A stretch of DNA of 64,000 nt from Streptomyces roseofulvus (GCF_039534915.1 NZ_BAAAWE010000001.1:4650001-4714000), one strand, 5' to 3'; shown: positions 44,494 through 53,120, numbered from the stretch's first letter. Translations and numbers: made by a program. The notes: generated from the sequence alone by a model not told the origin.

Positions 44494-46071
44494 ATGGTGT
44501 TCCACAGCGCGTACGAGCCCGTCCCCGCCCTGTCGCTCCCCATCCACGACGCCGTCCTCGGCGGGGCCGCCGCCTTCGGCGACGCGCCCGCGCTGGTCGA
44601 CGGCGCCGGGGAGCTGTCCCTGACGTACGCGCAGGTGGACGCCTTCCACCGGCGGGTCGCCGCCGGGCTCGCGGAGGCCGGGGTGCGGAAGGGGGACGTG
44701 CTCGCCCTGCACAGCCCCAACACCGTGCTCTTCCCGGTCGCCTTCTACGCCGCCACCCGCGCCGGCGCCTCCGTCACCACGGTCCACCCGCTGGCCACGC
44801 CCGAGGAGTTCGCCAAGCAGCTGCGCGACTCGGCCGCGCGCTGGATCGTCACCGTCTCGCCGCTGCTGCCGGCCGCCCGGGCCGCCGCCGCACTCGCGGG
44901 CGGCATCGAGGAGATCTTCGTCTGCGACACGGCCGCGGACGGCACCAGGTCGCTCCAGGAGTTCCTCGGCTCGACCGCGCCCGAGCCGGAGATCGCCGTC
45001 GACCCCGCCGAGGACGTCGCCGCCCTCCCGTACTCCTCCGGCACCACCGGCGTCCCCAAGGGCGTGATGCTCACCCACGCCTCCATCGCGACCAACCTGG
45101 CGCAGCTGGAGCCGTTCATCCCGATGGGGCCGGGCGACCGGATCCTGGCCGTCCTGCCCTTCTTCCACATCTACGGCCTCACGGCCCTGATGAACGCGCC
45201 GCTCCGCAAGGGCGCCACCGTCGTCGTCCTGCCCCGCTTCGAGCTCGACACCTTCCTCGGCGCCATCCAGAAGCACCGCATCAACGCCCTGTACGTGGCG
45301 CCGCCGATCGTCCTCGCGCTCGCCAAGCACCCGGCCGTCGCCGACTACGACCTGTCCTCGCTGGAGTACATCGTCTCCGCCGCCGCCCCGCTCGACGCGG
45401 CGCTCGCGCAGGCGTGCTCGGCGCGGCTCGGACTGCCGCCGGTGCGGCAGGCGTACGGGATGACCGAGCTGTCCCCGGGGACCCACGTCACGCCGCTGTC
45501 CGTCGAGAACCCTCCGCCCGGCACCGTCGGCAGGCTGCTGCCCTCCACCGAGATGCGGATCCTGTCGCTCGACGACCCGTCGAAGGACGCCGCGCCGGGG
45601 GAGGAGGGCGAGATCGCCATCCGGGGCCCGCAGGTGATGAAGGGGTACCTGGGGCGGCCGGACGCCACCGCCGCCATGATCGACGCCGACGGGTGGGTGC
45701 ACACCGGCGACATCGGACGGGTCGACGCCGACGGCTGGCTGTACGTCGTCGACCGGGTGAAGGAACTCATCAAGTACAAGGGCTTCCAGGTCGCCCCGGC
45801 CGAGCTGGAGGCCCTCCTCCTCACCCACGAGGGCGTCGCCGACGCCGCCGTCATCGGGGTGACGGACGCCGACGGGACGGAGGTGCCCAAGGCGTTCGTG
45901 GTGCGCCAGCCGGCCGCGCCCGGGCTGACCGCCGAGGAGGTCATGGCCCATGTGGCCGCCCGGGTCTCCCCGTACAAGAAGGTCCGGGCCGTCGAGTTCG
46001 TCGAGGCGGTGCCCCGGGCCGCCTCCGGAAAGATCCTGCGGCGCGAGCTGCGGGAGCCGCGCGAGAACTGA
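44494..46071 (+). CDS. AMP-binding acyl-CoA synthetase, 4-coumarate--CoA ligase-like
   Basis: 525 residues; AGGAGG at 44483-44488 gives ATG 44494. ANL signature YSSGTTGVPKGVMLTHAS near 182-199; A5-like QAYGMTELSP; A7/A8 GEIAIRGPQVMKGYLGRPD and GWVHTGDIGRVDADGWLYVVDRVKELIKYKGFQVAPAELEALL; A10 Lys in PRAASGKILRRELR. It activates a carboxylic acid to its CoA thioester, presumably the entry step of the pathway encoded by both units. The true acid is unknown. Confidence 0.93.
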   Translation: MVFHSAYEPVPALSLPIHDAVLGGAAAFGDAPALVDGAGELSLTYAQVDAFHRRVAAGLAEAGVRKGDVLALHSPNTVLFPVAFYAATRAGASVTTVHPLATPEEFAKQLRDSAARWIVTVSPLLPAARAAAALAGGIEEIFVCDTAADGTRSLQEFLGSTAPEPEIAVDPAEDVAALPYSSGTTGVPKGVMLTHASIATNLAQLEPFIPMGPGDRILAVLPFFHIYGLTALMNAPLRKGATVVVLPRFELDTFLGAIQKHRINALYVAPPIVLALAKHPAVADYDLSSLEYIVSAAAPLDAALAQACSARLGLPPVRQAYGMTELSPGTHVTPLSVENPPPGTVGRLLPSTEMRILSLDDPSKDAAPGEEGEIAIRGPQVMKGYLGRPDATAAMIDADGWVHTGDIGRVDADGWLYVVDRVKELIKYKGFQVAPAELEALLLTHEGVADAAVIGVTDADGTEVPKAFVVRQPAAPGLTAEEVMAHVAARVSPYKKVRAVEFVEAVPRAASGKILRRELREPREN

Positions 46072-46081
46072 GGGGCCGTAC

Positions 46082-46813
46082 ATGAGCAGCCTGATCGCCG
46101 TCACCGAGGAGCGGGGGATCGCCACCCTCGCCCTCGACTCCCCGGACACCCGCAACGCCCTGTCGGCCGCGCTCGTCGCCGAGCTCGGCGAGGCGCTGGC
46201 GGCGGCGGGGAAGGACCCCGCCGTGCGCGCGGTGGTGCTCACCCACACGGGCACCACGTTCAGCGCGGGCGCGGACCTGAAGGCGCCGCCGAGCCCGTAC
46301 GCCTTCGTCGACCTGCTCCGGCAGGTGGTGGAGCTGCCCAAACCGGTCGTCGGGCACGTCACGGCCGGCGGCCGGGCCCGCGCGGGCGGCCTCGGGCTGC
46401 TGGGCGCCTGTGACGTCGTGGTGGCGGGGGAGGGGGCGGACTTCGCGCTCACCGAGGTACGGATCGGGGTGGCGCCGGCGGTGATCTCGCTGACCCTGCT
46501 GCCGCGCCTGGAGCCGAGGGCGGCGGCCCGGCACTACCTGACGGGCGAGCGGTTCGGCGTCCCCGAGGCGCGGGCCATGGGCCTCGTCACGGCCGGCGAC
46601 GACGAGCTCGGCGCCATCCTGGACGGTCTGCGGGCCGGCTCGCCGCAGGGGCTGCGCGAGGCGAAGCGGCTGGTCACCGCTAGAGTCCTGGAGACCTTCG
46701 AGCGCGACGCGGAGGAACTCGTGCAGAGATCGGCCACGCTCTTCGCCTCCGCCGAGGCGCGCGAGGGCATGACGGCCTTCCTCGAACGACGGGACCCCGA
46801 ATGGCGGCTGTGA
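46082..46813 (+). CDS. Enoyl-CoA hydratase/isomerase
   Basis: 243 residues, crotonase fold. FSAGADLKAPP forms the first oxyanion region; GLGLLGACDVVVAGEGADFALTEVRIGVAP the second with a catalytic-position Glu. In leucine/isoterpenoid pathways a hydratase acts after the carboxylase on the glutaconyl-CoA product. ATG 46082; it ends 13 nt inside the tetR gene. Confidence 0.92.
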   Translation: MSSLIAVTEERGIATLALDSPDTRNALSAALVAELGEALAAAGKDPAVRAVVLTHTGTTFSAGADLKAPPSPYAFVDLLRQVVELPKPVVGHVTAGGRARAGGLGLLGACDVVVAGEGADFALTEVRIGVAPAVISLTLLPRLEPRAAARHYLTGERFGVPEARAMGLVTAGDDELGAILDGLRAGSPQGLREAKRLVTARVLETFERDAEELVQRSATLFASAEAREGMTAFLERRDPEWRL

Positions 46814-47421
46814 CCGCGCCCCGGCACGACGGACCCGCGGCGTCCGACCGGAGCCCCAAGCAGGACCGGAGCCGCGCCACCCGGCAGCGGCTCCTGGAGG
46901 CCGCCGTGGCCTGCCTCGCCGAGTACGGCTGGGCGGGCTCCACGGTGGCCGTGGTCGCCGAGCGGGCGGGCGTGTCGCGGGGCGCCGCCCAGCACCACTT
47001 CCCGACCCGCGAGGACCTGTTCACGGCGGCGGTCGAGTACGTCGCGGAGGAGCGCTCGCAGGCGCTGCGGGCGCTGCCCACCGACGACCGGGCGCAGACC
47101 GTCGCCGCCCTCGTCGGCCTCTTCACCGGGCCGCTCTTCCGGGCCGCGCTCCAGCTGTGGGTGGCGGCCGCGCACGAGGACCAGCTCCGCGACCGGGTCG
47201 CGGAGCTGGAGGCCCGGGTGGGCCGCGAGTCGCACCGGATCGCCGTCGAGCTGCTCGGTGCCGACGAGTCGCGGCCCGGGGTGCGGGAGACCGTCCAGGG
47301 CCTCCTCGACATGGGCCGCGGCCTCGGCCTGGCCACCCTCCTCAGCGACGACACGACCCGCCGCGACCGGGTGGTGGCCCAGTGGGCCCGCCTGATCGAC
47401 GAGGCCCTGGCCGACGCGTAG
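46801..47421 (+). CDS. TetR-family regulator, probable repressor of both acyl-CoA units
   Basis: 206 residues. HTH in residues 22-68: SRATRQRLLEAAVACLAEYGWAGSTVAVVAERAGVSRGAAQHHFPTREDLFTAAVEYV. The C-terminal ligand domain is typical for acyl-CoA-responsive TetRs. It is last in the unit and overlaps the hydratase gene, so it would autoregulate through operator B. It is the only TetR in the window, which supports its assignment to operators A and B. Confidence 0.92.
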   Translation: MAAVTAPRHDGPAASDRSPKQDRSRATRQRLLEAAVACLAEYGWAGSTVAVVAERAGVSRGAAQHHFPTREDLFTAAVEYVAEERSQALRALPTDDRAQTVAALVGLFTGPLFRAALQLWVAAAHEDQLRDRVAELEARVGRESHRIAVELLGADESRPGVRETVQGLLDMGRGLGLATLLSDDTTRRDRVVAQWARLIDEALADA

Positions 47422-47441
47422 GGGATCGGGACGCGCGGGGG

Positions 47442-48413
47442 TCAGCCGACCCCGAAGCGGTCCGCCCAGGCGGCGACGTCGGCCGTGGTCGCGTTGCCGC
47501 CGCAGACGACCAGGCCCAGGCGGGCGCCGGGGCCGACCCGGTCGAGGACCGTGCGGGCCGCCGGGAGGAGGCAGCCGGCGGCGGGCTCGGCCCAGACCTT
47601 GGCGTGTTCGGCGAGGTCGAGGGTGCCGCGGACGGCCTCCGCGTCGGAGACCGTGATCACGTCCTCGACCAGCGCGGCCGCGTGCGCGTGGGTGAGCGCG
47701 GAGACCGTGGGGGCGCTCAGCGTGCTGACCACCGAGGTCAGCTCGACCGGCACCGGTCCGCCGGCGGTCAGCGCGGCCGTCATGGCGTGCGCGCCGTCGG
47801 TCTCCACGCCCCAGACCCGCACGCCGGGGCGGCGGGCGCGCAGCGCGGTGGCGACGCCGGAGATCAGCGCCCCGCCGCCGATGCTGACGAGGACGTCGGT
47901 GAGCTCCCCGGCGTCCTCGGCCATCTCCAGGGCGACGGTGCCCTGGGCGGCGACGACCAGCGGGTCGTCGAAGGGGTGGACCAGGGTGAGGCCCTCGTCG
48001 CACAGCTCCTCCATGAGGGCGAAGGCCTCCTTCATGGTGGCGGCGACGCGCACCTCGGCCCCGGCGGCCCGGGCCCGGTCGACGGCGCGGGCGGGCGCGG
48101 ACCGGGGCATGACGACCGTGGCGCGGACCCCGAGCGCGCCGGCCATGACGGCGAGCCCGATGCCGTGGTTGCCGCCGCTGACGGCGACGACGCCCGCCTC
48201 GCGCTCGGCGGGGCCGAGCGCGAGGAGCTTGGCGGCGGCCCCGCGGGCCTTGAACGAGCCGGTGCGCTGGAGGAGTTCCAGCTTGACGGTGACGTCGGCG
48301 CCGAGCAGTTCGGTCAGCCCGGGGCTGGGGAGGGTCGGGGTCCGTACGACGTGTCCGGTGAGGCGTTCGGCAGCGGCTTCGACGTCCGCGACGGTGATCA
48401 GCACGCCGTCCAC
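47442..48413 (-). CDS. PLP-dependent threonine/serine dehydratase-like enzyme
   Basis: 323 residues, fold type II. PLP lysine in LLQRTGSFKARGA (near residue 53); phosphate-binding loop IGGGALISG near 178-186; SGGNHGIGLA binds cofactor. It deaminates a hydroxy-amino acid or acts as a racemase in relatives; the group is close to biodegradative threonine dehydratases without an ACT domain. Convergent with the tetR gene. Confidence 0.9.
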   Translation of the reverse strand: MDGVLITVADVEAAAERLTGHVVRTPTLPSPGLTELLGADVTVKLELLQRTGSFKARGAAAKLLALGPAEREAGVVAVSGGNHGIGLAVMAGALGVRATVVMPRSAPARAVDRARAAGAEVRVAATMKEAFALMEELCDEGLTLVHPFDDPLVVAAQGTVALEMAEDAGELTDVLVSIGGGALISGVATALRARRPGVRVWGVETDGAHAMTAALTAGGPVPVELTSVVSTLSAPTVSALTHAHAAALVEDVITVSDAEAVRGTLDLAEHAKVWAEPAAGCLLPAARTVLDRVGPGARLGLVVCGGNATTADVAAWADRFGVG

Positions 48414-48443
48414 TGTGCCGTACGCCTCCGCTCCGGCGACAGG

Positions 48444-49493
48444 TCAGACGCCGGGGATCTCCCGCGCCCGGAAGGCGTCCCGCACGGCGGCGGCGGCCTG
48501 CGTGCCGTACATGCGCTGCGCGGTGGCGATCGTGGTGCGGGCGGCGGCCTCGAAGCTGGTGTCGGGCGCGAAGCCGAACTGGGCGTTGACGATGATCCGG
48601 TCGGCGGTGCGGGCGCCGAGGGCCTTGCGGATGTCGAAGAGGGCGCGGGACCAGATCTCGCCGTCGGCGTGGACCTCGCCCTCGCGGTCGGCGTAGGTCT
48701 TGGTGCCGTCGAGGCGGCGCAGGCAGTGCGGGGCGGCGCTGTAGCCGGTGGCGTCCCAGTCGGCGACGCACGCCTCGTCGGCCTTCATCGGCCAGCCGTA
48801 CTTGGCGACGGCGTGGTTGCCGACGGCGACGGCGAGGTAGTCGCCGAAGGCCTCGCCGATGGAGCCGGCCTCGACGGAGGTGCCGAAGCCGGGGACCTGG
48901 GCGTGGTGCACGGCGTGGCCGTACTCGTGGAGGATCACCTCGGCGTCCTCGGCGTCGTCCACCCCGCCCTTGCCGAAGCGGATCTCGGCCTTCTTGTCGG
49001 TGAAGTAGGAGTTGTCGGCGCCCCACTGGTTGAGGCGGACGGGCTGGACGCGGTCGTTGGCGCCGGGCAGCTCGGTGCCGAAGCCGAGGCTCTGCAGGTA
49101 CTCCTGGCCCTCGTTGACCCAGAAGTACGCCATGACCTGCTCGAACTCGTCGTCGGAGCGGTCGTACGAGGCGGCCAGGGCGACCTTCGCCGGGTTGCCG
49201 GTCTCGGAGCGGACGGCGGCCCACCTCCCGGAGAGGCCGCCGCTCGCGTCGAGGTTGCGGAGGGTGGCGAGGGCGTAGGCGGAGGCGGGCACGTCGGTGA
49301 CCGCGTCCTTGTGGTCGGCGAGCGACTGGTCACCGGTCGCCTGGACCGGGTTGACCATGAAGACGCGGGCCTGCGGCGCGGGCGCGGGGGCGGCGGCGCC
49401 GGCCGTGGCCGCGGGGGTCAGCGAGGCGGCGGCCAGGGTGACGACGGCGGCGGCCAGGAGGCGGCGGGTGGTGCGGCGGGCGGTCATGGACAT
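48444..49493 (-). CDS. Secreted gluzincin metallopeptidase (M4/M36-like)
   Basis: 349 residues. Signal peptide RRTTRRLLAAAVVTLAAASLTPAATAGA. Zinc motif VILHEYGHAVHHAQ gives HExxH, with third ligand in GSIGEAFGDYLAV. Only a short region precedes the catalytic domain (no full PepSY/FTP propeptide), and the sequence FEQVMAYFWVNEGQEYLQSLGF is typical of M36-like actinobacterial proteins. ATG 49491-49493 or ATG 49485-49487 may start it. Extracellular protease role is inferred. Confidence 0.87.
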   Translation of the reverse strand: MSMTARRTTRRLLAAAVVTLAAASLTPAATAGAAAPAPAPQARVFMVNPVQATGDQSLADHKDAVTDVPASAYALATLRNLDASGGLSGRWAAVRSETGNPAKVALAASYDRSDDEFEQVMAYFWVNEGQEYLQSLGFGTELPGANDRVQPVRLNQWGADNSYFTDKKAEIRFGKGGVDDAEDAEVILHEYGHAVHHAQVPGFGTSVEAGSIGEAFGDYLAVAVGNHAVAKYGWPMKADEACVADWDATGYSAAPHCLRRLDGTKTYADREGEVHADGEIWSRALFDIRKALGARTADRIIVNAQFGFAPDTSFEAAARTTIATAQRMYGTQAAAAVRDAFRAREIPGV

Positions 49494-49605
49494 CCTCCTG
49501 CGCGGGGACGCGGCGACGAGATGATTGGCATGCGCGTGACATGCAAGGCGGCGATCTTCGCGTACGAGCCGTCCCCACGGCCAGACCCCGACCCCCTCGA
49601 TCCGC

Positions 49606-49621
49606 TGTGACGCGGGCCACA
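49606..49621. promoter_or_regulatory. Possible Crp-type site upstream of the leader peptide
   Basis: TGTGACGCGGGCCACA fits the GTG-N6-GNCAC Crp consensus reported for Streptomyces. It ends 21 nt before the -10 box TACGCT at 49643-49648. The motif is short, so chance is possible. Confidence 0.4.
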
Positions 49622-49654
49622 GGCGAACGGCGCCCTCCGCAGTACGCTGGTCGC

Positions 49655-49729
49655 ATGCCTCTGCTCGTACGCCGCCGTCACGTGGACTTCGTCCGCGTCA
49701 CGAGCATGAGCTGTCGCCGCGCCGCCTGA
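49655..49729 (+). CDS. Putative cysteine-containing leader peptide
   Basis: 24 residues: MPLLVRRRHVDFVRVTSMSCRRAA. The arrangement R-R-x-H-V/I-D-x-x-R-V/M-x-S-x-x-C-R-R matches the short 'putative leader peptide' family placed before sulfur-related genes in actinobacteria, where Cys codons near the end control a downstream attenuator. TACGCT 6 nt before ATG and no SD suggest a leaderless transcript. The next gene on this strand is the oxygenase at 49852, 122 nt away. Confidence 0.75.
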   Translation: MPLLVRRRHVDFVRVTSMSCRRAA

Positions 49730-49851
49730 CCCGAGGGGCACCACAAGCCCGCCCCGCAGGGTCCCCGAACCGACCCCTGTCGACCGGCACCCGCGGCCCC
49801 CGCCCCACCCCGGCGGCCGCCCCGGGACCCGTACACCCCGCGGACGCATCC

Positions 49852-50916
49852 ATGAGCCTCAGCGCACCCACCGCCGCCCCCACGACCCCCTCCTCGTCGT
49901 ATCCCTCGCAGCTCCCCATCGTCGACCTCTCCGCCGCCGACCGCGGCCCGCACGCCCGCCGGCTGCTCCACGCCCAGCTGCACTCCGCCGCGCACGACGT
50001 CGGCTTCTTCCAGCTCGTCGGACACGGCGTGACCGAGGCCGAGACCCGGGCCCTCACCGACGCCATGCACGCCTTCTTCGCCCTCCCCGAGGCCGACCGG
50101 CGCGCCGTCGACAACCTCAACTCGCCGCACTTCCGCGGCTACACCCGGGTCGGCGACGAGCAGACCGGCGGCGCCCGCGACTGGCGCGACCAGCTCGACA
50201 TCGGCGCCGAGCGGCCCGCCCGCGCGCCCGCGCCCTGGGAGCCCCCGTACTGGTGGCTGCAGGGCCCCAACCAGTGGCCCGAGGCCCTGCCCGAGCTGCG
50301 CACCGCCGCCCTGCACTGGATCGACCGGCTCAGCGGCGTCGCCGAGAAGCTGCTGCGTGAACTGCTCGCCTCGATCGGCGCCCGCGAGGACTTCTACGCC
50401 GACATCTTCGGGCCCCGCGCCCACCCGCACCTCAAGCTGGTGCGCTACCCCGGCAGCAGCGGCGACGGCGACGACCAGGGCGTCGGCGCCCACAAGGACT
50501 ACGGCTTCCTGACGCTGCTGCTCCAGGACCAGGTCGGCGGGCTCCAGGTGCAGCGGGAGGACGGGAACTTCCACGACGTGCCGCCGCTGCCCGGCGCCTT
50601 CGTCGTCAACCTCGGCGAACTCCTCGAAGTCGCGACGAACGGCTATCTGGTCGCCACCAACCACCGGGTGGTCTCCCCGCCCGGCGCGACGGAGCGGTAC
50701 TCCGTCCCGTTCTTCTACAACCCGCGGCTCGACGCCCGGATCGCCCCGCTCGACTTCCCGTACGCCGACCGGGCGCCGGGCGTGACGGTCGACCCGGCCA
50801 ACCCGCTCTACGCGGAGTACGGCCGCAACGAGCTGAAGGGGAAGGTCCGCGCGCACCCGCTGGTCGCGGCGCGCCACCACGCGGACCTCCTCCTCCGCCG
50901 GGACCAGCAGCTCTAG
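49852..50916 (+). CDS. Isopenicillin N synthase-family Fe(II)/2-oxoglutarate oxygenase
   Basis: 354 residues. DIOX_N region QLPIVDLSAADRG...AAHDVGFFQLVGHGV; iron-binding His and Asp in GAHKDYGFLTLLLQD, distal His in ATNHRVVSPP, and 2-oxoglutarate/substrate Arg-x-Ser in ERYSVPFFYNP. All catalytic residues are present. Substrate unknown; the Cys leader upstream suggests a link with sulfur status. It is not part of a visible biosynthetic cluster. Confidence 0.93.
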   Translation: MSLSAPTAAPTTPSSSYPSQLPIVDLSAADRGPHARRLLHAQLHSAAHDVGFFQLVGHGVTEAETRALTDAMHAFFALPEADRRAVDNLNSPHFRGYTRVGDEQTGGARDWRDQLDIGAERPARAPAPWEPPYWWLQGPNQWPEALPELRTAALHWIDRLSGVAEKLLRELLASIGAREDFYADIFGPRAHPHLKLVRYPGSSGDGDDQGVGAHKDYGFLTLLLQDQVGGLQVQREDGNFHDVPPLPGAFVVNLGELLEVATNGYLVATNHRVVSPPGATERYSVPFFYNPRLDARIAPLDFPYADRAPGVTVDPANPLYAEYGRNELKGKVRAHPLVAARHHADLLLRRDQQL

Positions 50917-50936
50917 GGGCGCCGGTCCGGAGGGGC

Positions 50937-52037
50937 TCAGCCGGCGATGTCGGCGTAGCCCTCGATGTCGCGCGGGTCCCGGCGGCCGGGGCCCGTGTAG
51001 CGGGCCGACGGGCGGACCAGGCGGCCGGTGCGCTTCTGCTCCAGGATGTGCGCCGACCAGCCGGCCGTCCGGGCACAGGTGAACATCGACGTGAACATGT
51101 GCGCCGGGACCTCGGCGAAGTCCAGCACGATCGCCGCCCAGAACTCGACGTTCGTCGCGAGCACCCGGTCCGGACGGCGGTTGTGCAGCTCCTCCAGAGC
51201 GGCCTTCTCCAGCGCGGCGGCCACCTCGTACCGCGGCGCGTCCAGCTCCTTCGCGGTCCGGCGCAGCACCCGGGCGCGCGGGTCCTCGGCGCGGTAGACG
51301 CGGTGGCCGAAGCCCATCAGGCGCTCGCCCTTGTCGAGGGCCTGCTTCACCCAGGCGGTGGCGTCGCCGGTCCGCTCGATCTCCTCGACCATGCCGAGGA
51401 CGCGGGACGGCGCGCCGCCGTGCAGCGGGCCGGACATGGCGCCGACGGCGCCGGAGAGGGAGGCGGCCACGTCGGCGCCGGTGGAGGCGATGACGCGGGC
51501 GGTGAAGGTGGAGGCGTTCATGCCGTGCTCGGCGGCCGAGGTCCAGTAGGCGTCGACGGCCTTGACGTGCTTCGGGTCCGGCTCGCCGCGCCAGCGGATC
51601 ATGAACCGCTCGACGACGGACTCGGCCTTGTCGATCTCGCTCTGCGGCACCATCGGCAGACCCTGGCCGCGCGCCGACTGGGCGACGTAGGAGAGGGCCA
51701 TGACGGCGGCGCGGGCGAGGTCGTCGCGGGCCTGCTCGGCCGAGATGTCGAGGAGCGGTTTGAGGCCCCACACCGGGGCGAGCATGGCGAGCGCGGACTG
51801 CACGTCGACCCGGATGTCGCCGGAGTGGACCGGGATCGGGAAGGGTTCGGCGGCCGGCAGGCCGGGGTTGAAGGCGCCGTCGACGAGCAGACCCCACACG
51901 TTGCCGAAGGAGACGTGGCCGACGAGGTCCTCGATGTCGACCCCGCGGTAGCGCAGCGCGCCGCCCTCCTTGTCGGGCTCGGCGATCTCGGTCTCGAACG
52001 CGACGACTCCTTCGAGGCCCGGTACGAAGTCGGACAT
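50937..52037 (-). CDS. Citrate synthase (short type, citrate synthase 2)
   Basis: 366 residues, shorter than the 430-residue GltA. Catalytic His residues in SGPLHGGAPSRV and MGFGHRVYRAEDPRA; catalytic Asp in VLDFAEVPAHMFTSMF. It condenses oxaloacetate with acetyl-CoA, or propionyl-CoA in methylcitrate synthases. SD GGGAG before ATG 52035-52037. Two palindromes in its promoter (52053-52065 and 52090-52101) suggest regulation. Divergent from pdxH. Confidence 0.92.
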   Translation of the reverse strand: MSDFVPGLEGVVAFETEIAEPDKEGGALRYRGVDIEDLVGHVSFGNVWGLLVDGAFNPGLPAAEPFPIPVHSGDIRVDVQSALAMLAPVWGLKPLLDISAEQARDDLARAAVMALSYVAQSARGQGLPMVPQSEIDKAESVVERFMIRWRGEPDPKHVKAVDAYWTSAAEHGMNASTFTARVIASTGADVAASLSGAVGAMSGPLHGGAPSRVLGMVEEIERTGDATAWVKQALDKGERLMGFGHRVYRAEDPRARVLRRTAKELDAPRYEVAAALEKAALEELHNRRPDRVLATNVEFWAAIVLDFAEVPAHMFTSMFTCARTAGWSAHILEQKRTGRLVRPSARYTGPGRRDPRDIEGYADIAG

Positions 52038-52052
52038 CAGGCGGCTCCCTCT

Positions 52053-52101
52053 ATCGATGATCGATCAACCTAACGGCGGTCGCTGGTGGGACTGAACAGT
52101 C
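52053..52101 (-). promoter_or_regulatory. Citrate synthase promoter with two palindromes
   Basis: On the minus strand a TAGGTT -10 (52074-52069) is followed by ATCGATGATCGAT (52053-52065) over the predicted transcription start. GACTGAACAGTC (52090-52101), a perfect 12-bp palindrome, lies near the -35. Both could be operators. Confidence 0.5.
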
Positions 52102-52234
52102 ATCCAGCCGATGAGTCTGTACGGTTCCGATGATGCGGGGAAGCGTGACATCCGGCACACTGCGCCGAACCGGCGACGAAGGATTGGCGCCCCGCCGTGG
52201 CGGGCACACTGGGGCGCTGCGGCAGGATGGCCCC

Positions 52235-52888
52235 GTGACCGACGCCCTGGACCCCGCCGCCATGCGCGAGCAGTACCGCACCAAGGAACTGACCGCGGCC
52301 GACCTCGCACCCGAACCGATGCAGCAGTTCGGGACCTGGTTCAAGGAGACCGCCGCCAGCCCGGCGATCCACGAGCCGAACGCGATGGTCGTCTCGACCG
52401 CCACCCCCGAGGGCCGTCCCTCGTCCCGGACGGTCCTGCTCAAGCACTACGACGACGCCGGCTTCGTCTTCTTCACCAACTACGGCTCCCGCAAGGGCAC
52501 CGAGCTGGCCGCCAACCCGTACGTCTCGCTGCTCTTCCCCTGGCACCCGCTGGCCCGCCAGGTGATCGTCACCGGCCGCGCCGCCCGCACCGGCCGCGAC
52601 GAGACCGCCGCCTACTTCCGCACCCGGCCGCACGGCTCCCAGCTGGGCGCCTGGGCGAGCGAGCAGTCGTCGGTGATCGCCTCCCGCGAGGAGCTGCTGG
52701 CCCGTTACGAGGAACTGGCCGCCCGCTACCCGGACAGCGAGCAGGTCCCGGTGCCCCCGCAGTGGGGCGGCTTCCGCGTCGTCCCGGAGACGGTCGAGTT
52801 CTGGCAGGGCCACGAGAACCGCCTCCACGACCGTCTCCGCTACGTCCGCGGGACGGACGGCTGGCACGTGGAACGCCTGGCTCCCTGA
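52235..52888 (+). CDS. pdxH: Pyridoxamine 5'-phosphate oxidase
   Basis: 217 residues from GTG 52235. It oxidises PNP/PMP to PLP with FMN. Signatures: RTVLLKHYDDAGFVFFTNYGSRKGTELAANP, ALLFPWHPLARQV-like FMN segment (LLFPWHPLARQVIVTG), SQLGAWASEQSSVIASRE and the C-terminal ENRLHDRLRYVR..GWHVERLAP. The longer upstream frame is not conserved. CAGGAT 6 nt before GTG suggests a leaderless transcript. Confidence 0.95.
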   Translation: MTDALDPAAMREQYRTKELTAADLAPEPMQQFGTWFKETAASPAIHEPNAMVVSTATPEGRPSSRTVLLKHYDDAGFVFFTNYGSRKGTELAANPYVSLLFPWHPLARQVIVTGRAARTGRDETAAYFRTRPHGSQLGAWASEQSSVIASREELLARYEELAARYPDSEQVPVPPQWGGFRVVPETVEFWQGHENRLHDRLRYVRGTDGWHVERLAP

Positions 52889-52899
52889 GCCTCAGGGGC

Positions 52900-53114
52900 C
52901 TGAACACGCAGACGACCCGTGGGCCTTTGGTCCCGTCCGCCTAGGTTCGGACGGGAGCCGGCCGGACTTACCGGCGGCCCACGGGTCGGGTGACTGCTTG
53001 GGTTTCGGCAGCTGGCCTGCCGAGGTGCACATCGTGCGACGGCAGGCCTTAGCCCGCAGTCACCTCACGAGTCCGAAAAGAAACCATTTTTTCGGATCAC
53101 CTCCTTTCGCGTGT
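52900..53114 (-). ncRNA. Candidate structured RNA with mini-ORF, minus strand
   Basis: Driven by the promoter at 53121-53150, predicted 5' end near 53114. From 5' to 3' the transcript could form: hairpin F (53072-53079 with 53089-53096) holding an ATG in its loop; stem D (52989-52997 with 53056-53064) enclosing stem E (53014-53022 with 53040-53048); and a three-way junction A (52914-52925 with 52976-52987) enclosing B (52932-52939 with 52948-52955) and C (52957-52961 with 52971-52975). All listed stems are perfect. It ends near the convergent pdxH stop. I recognise no named riboswitch here. The 3' end is estimated. Confidence 0.65.
53049..53087 (-). CDS. 12-residue mini-ORF in the structured RNA
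   Basis: ATG 53085-53087 codes MVSFRTREVTAG then TAA. Directly upstream, 53094-53108 reads GAAAGGAGGTGATCC on the minus strand, complementary to the whole 3' end of 16S rRNA. The ATG lies in the loop of hairpin F. It could be a leader peptide or a ribosome-binding decoy. Confidence 0.45.
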   Translation of the reverse strand: MVSFRTREVTAG

Positions 53115-53120
53115 ACCCAC

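Noticed and set aside
52998..53060. Known riboswitch class at the 53-kb RNA
   Set aside because: No cobalamin, TPP, SAM, c-di-AMP or purine core sequence was recognised on either strand.
53085..53110. A 16S rRNA 3' fragment on the plus strand
   Set aside because: Only GGATCACCTCCTTTC matches; the flanking helix 45 sequence of 16S is absent, so it is better read as a minus-strand Shine-Dalgarno.
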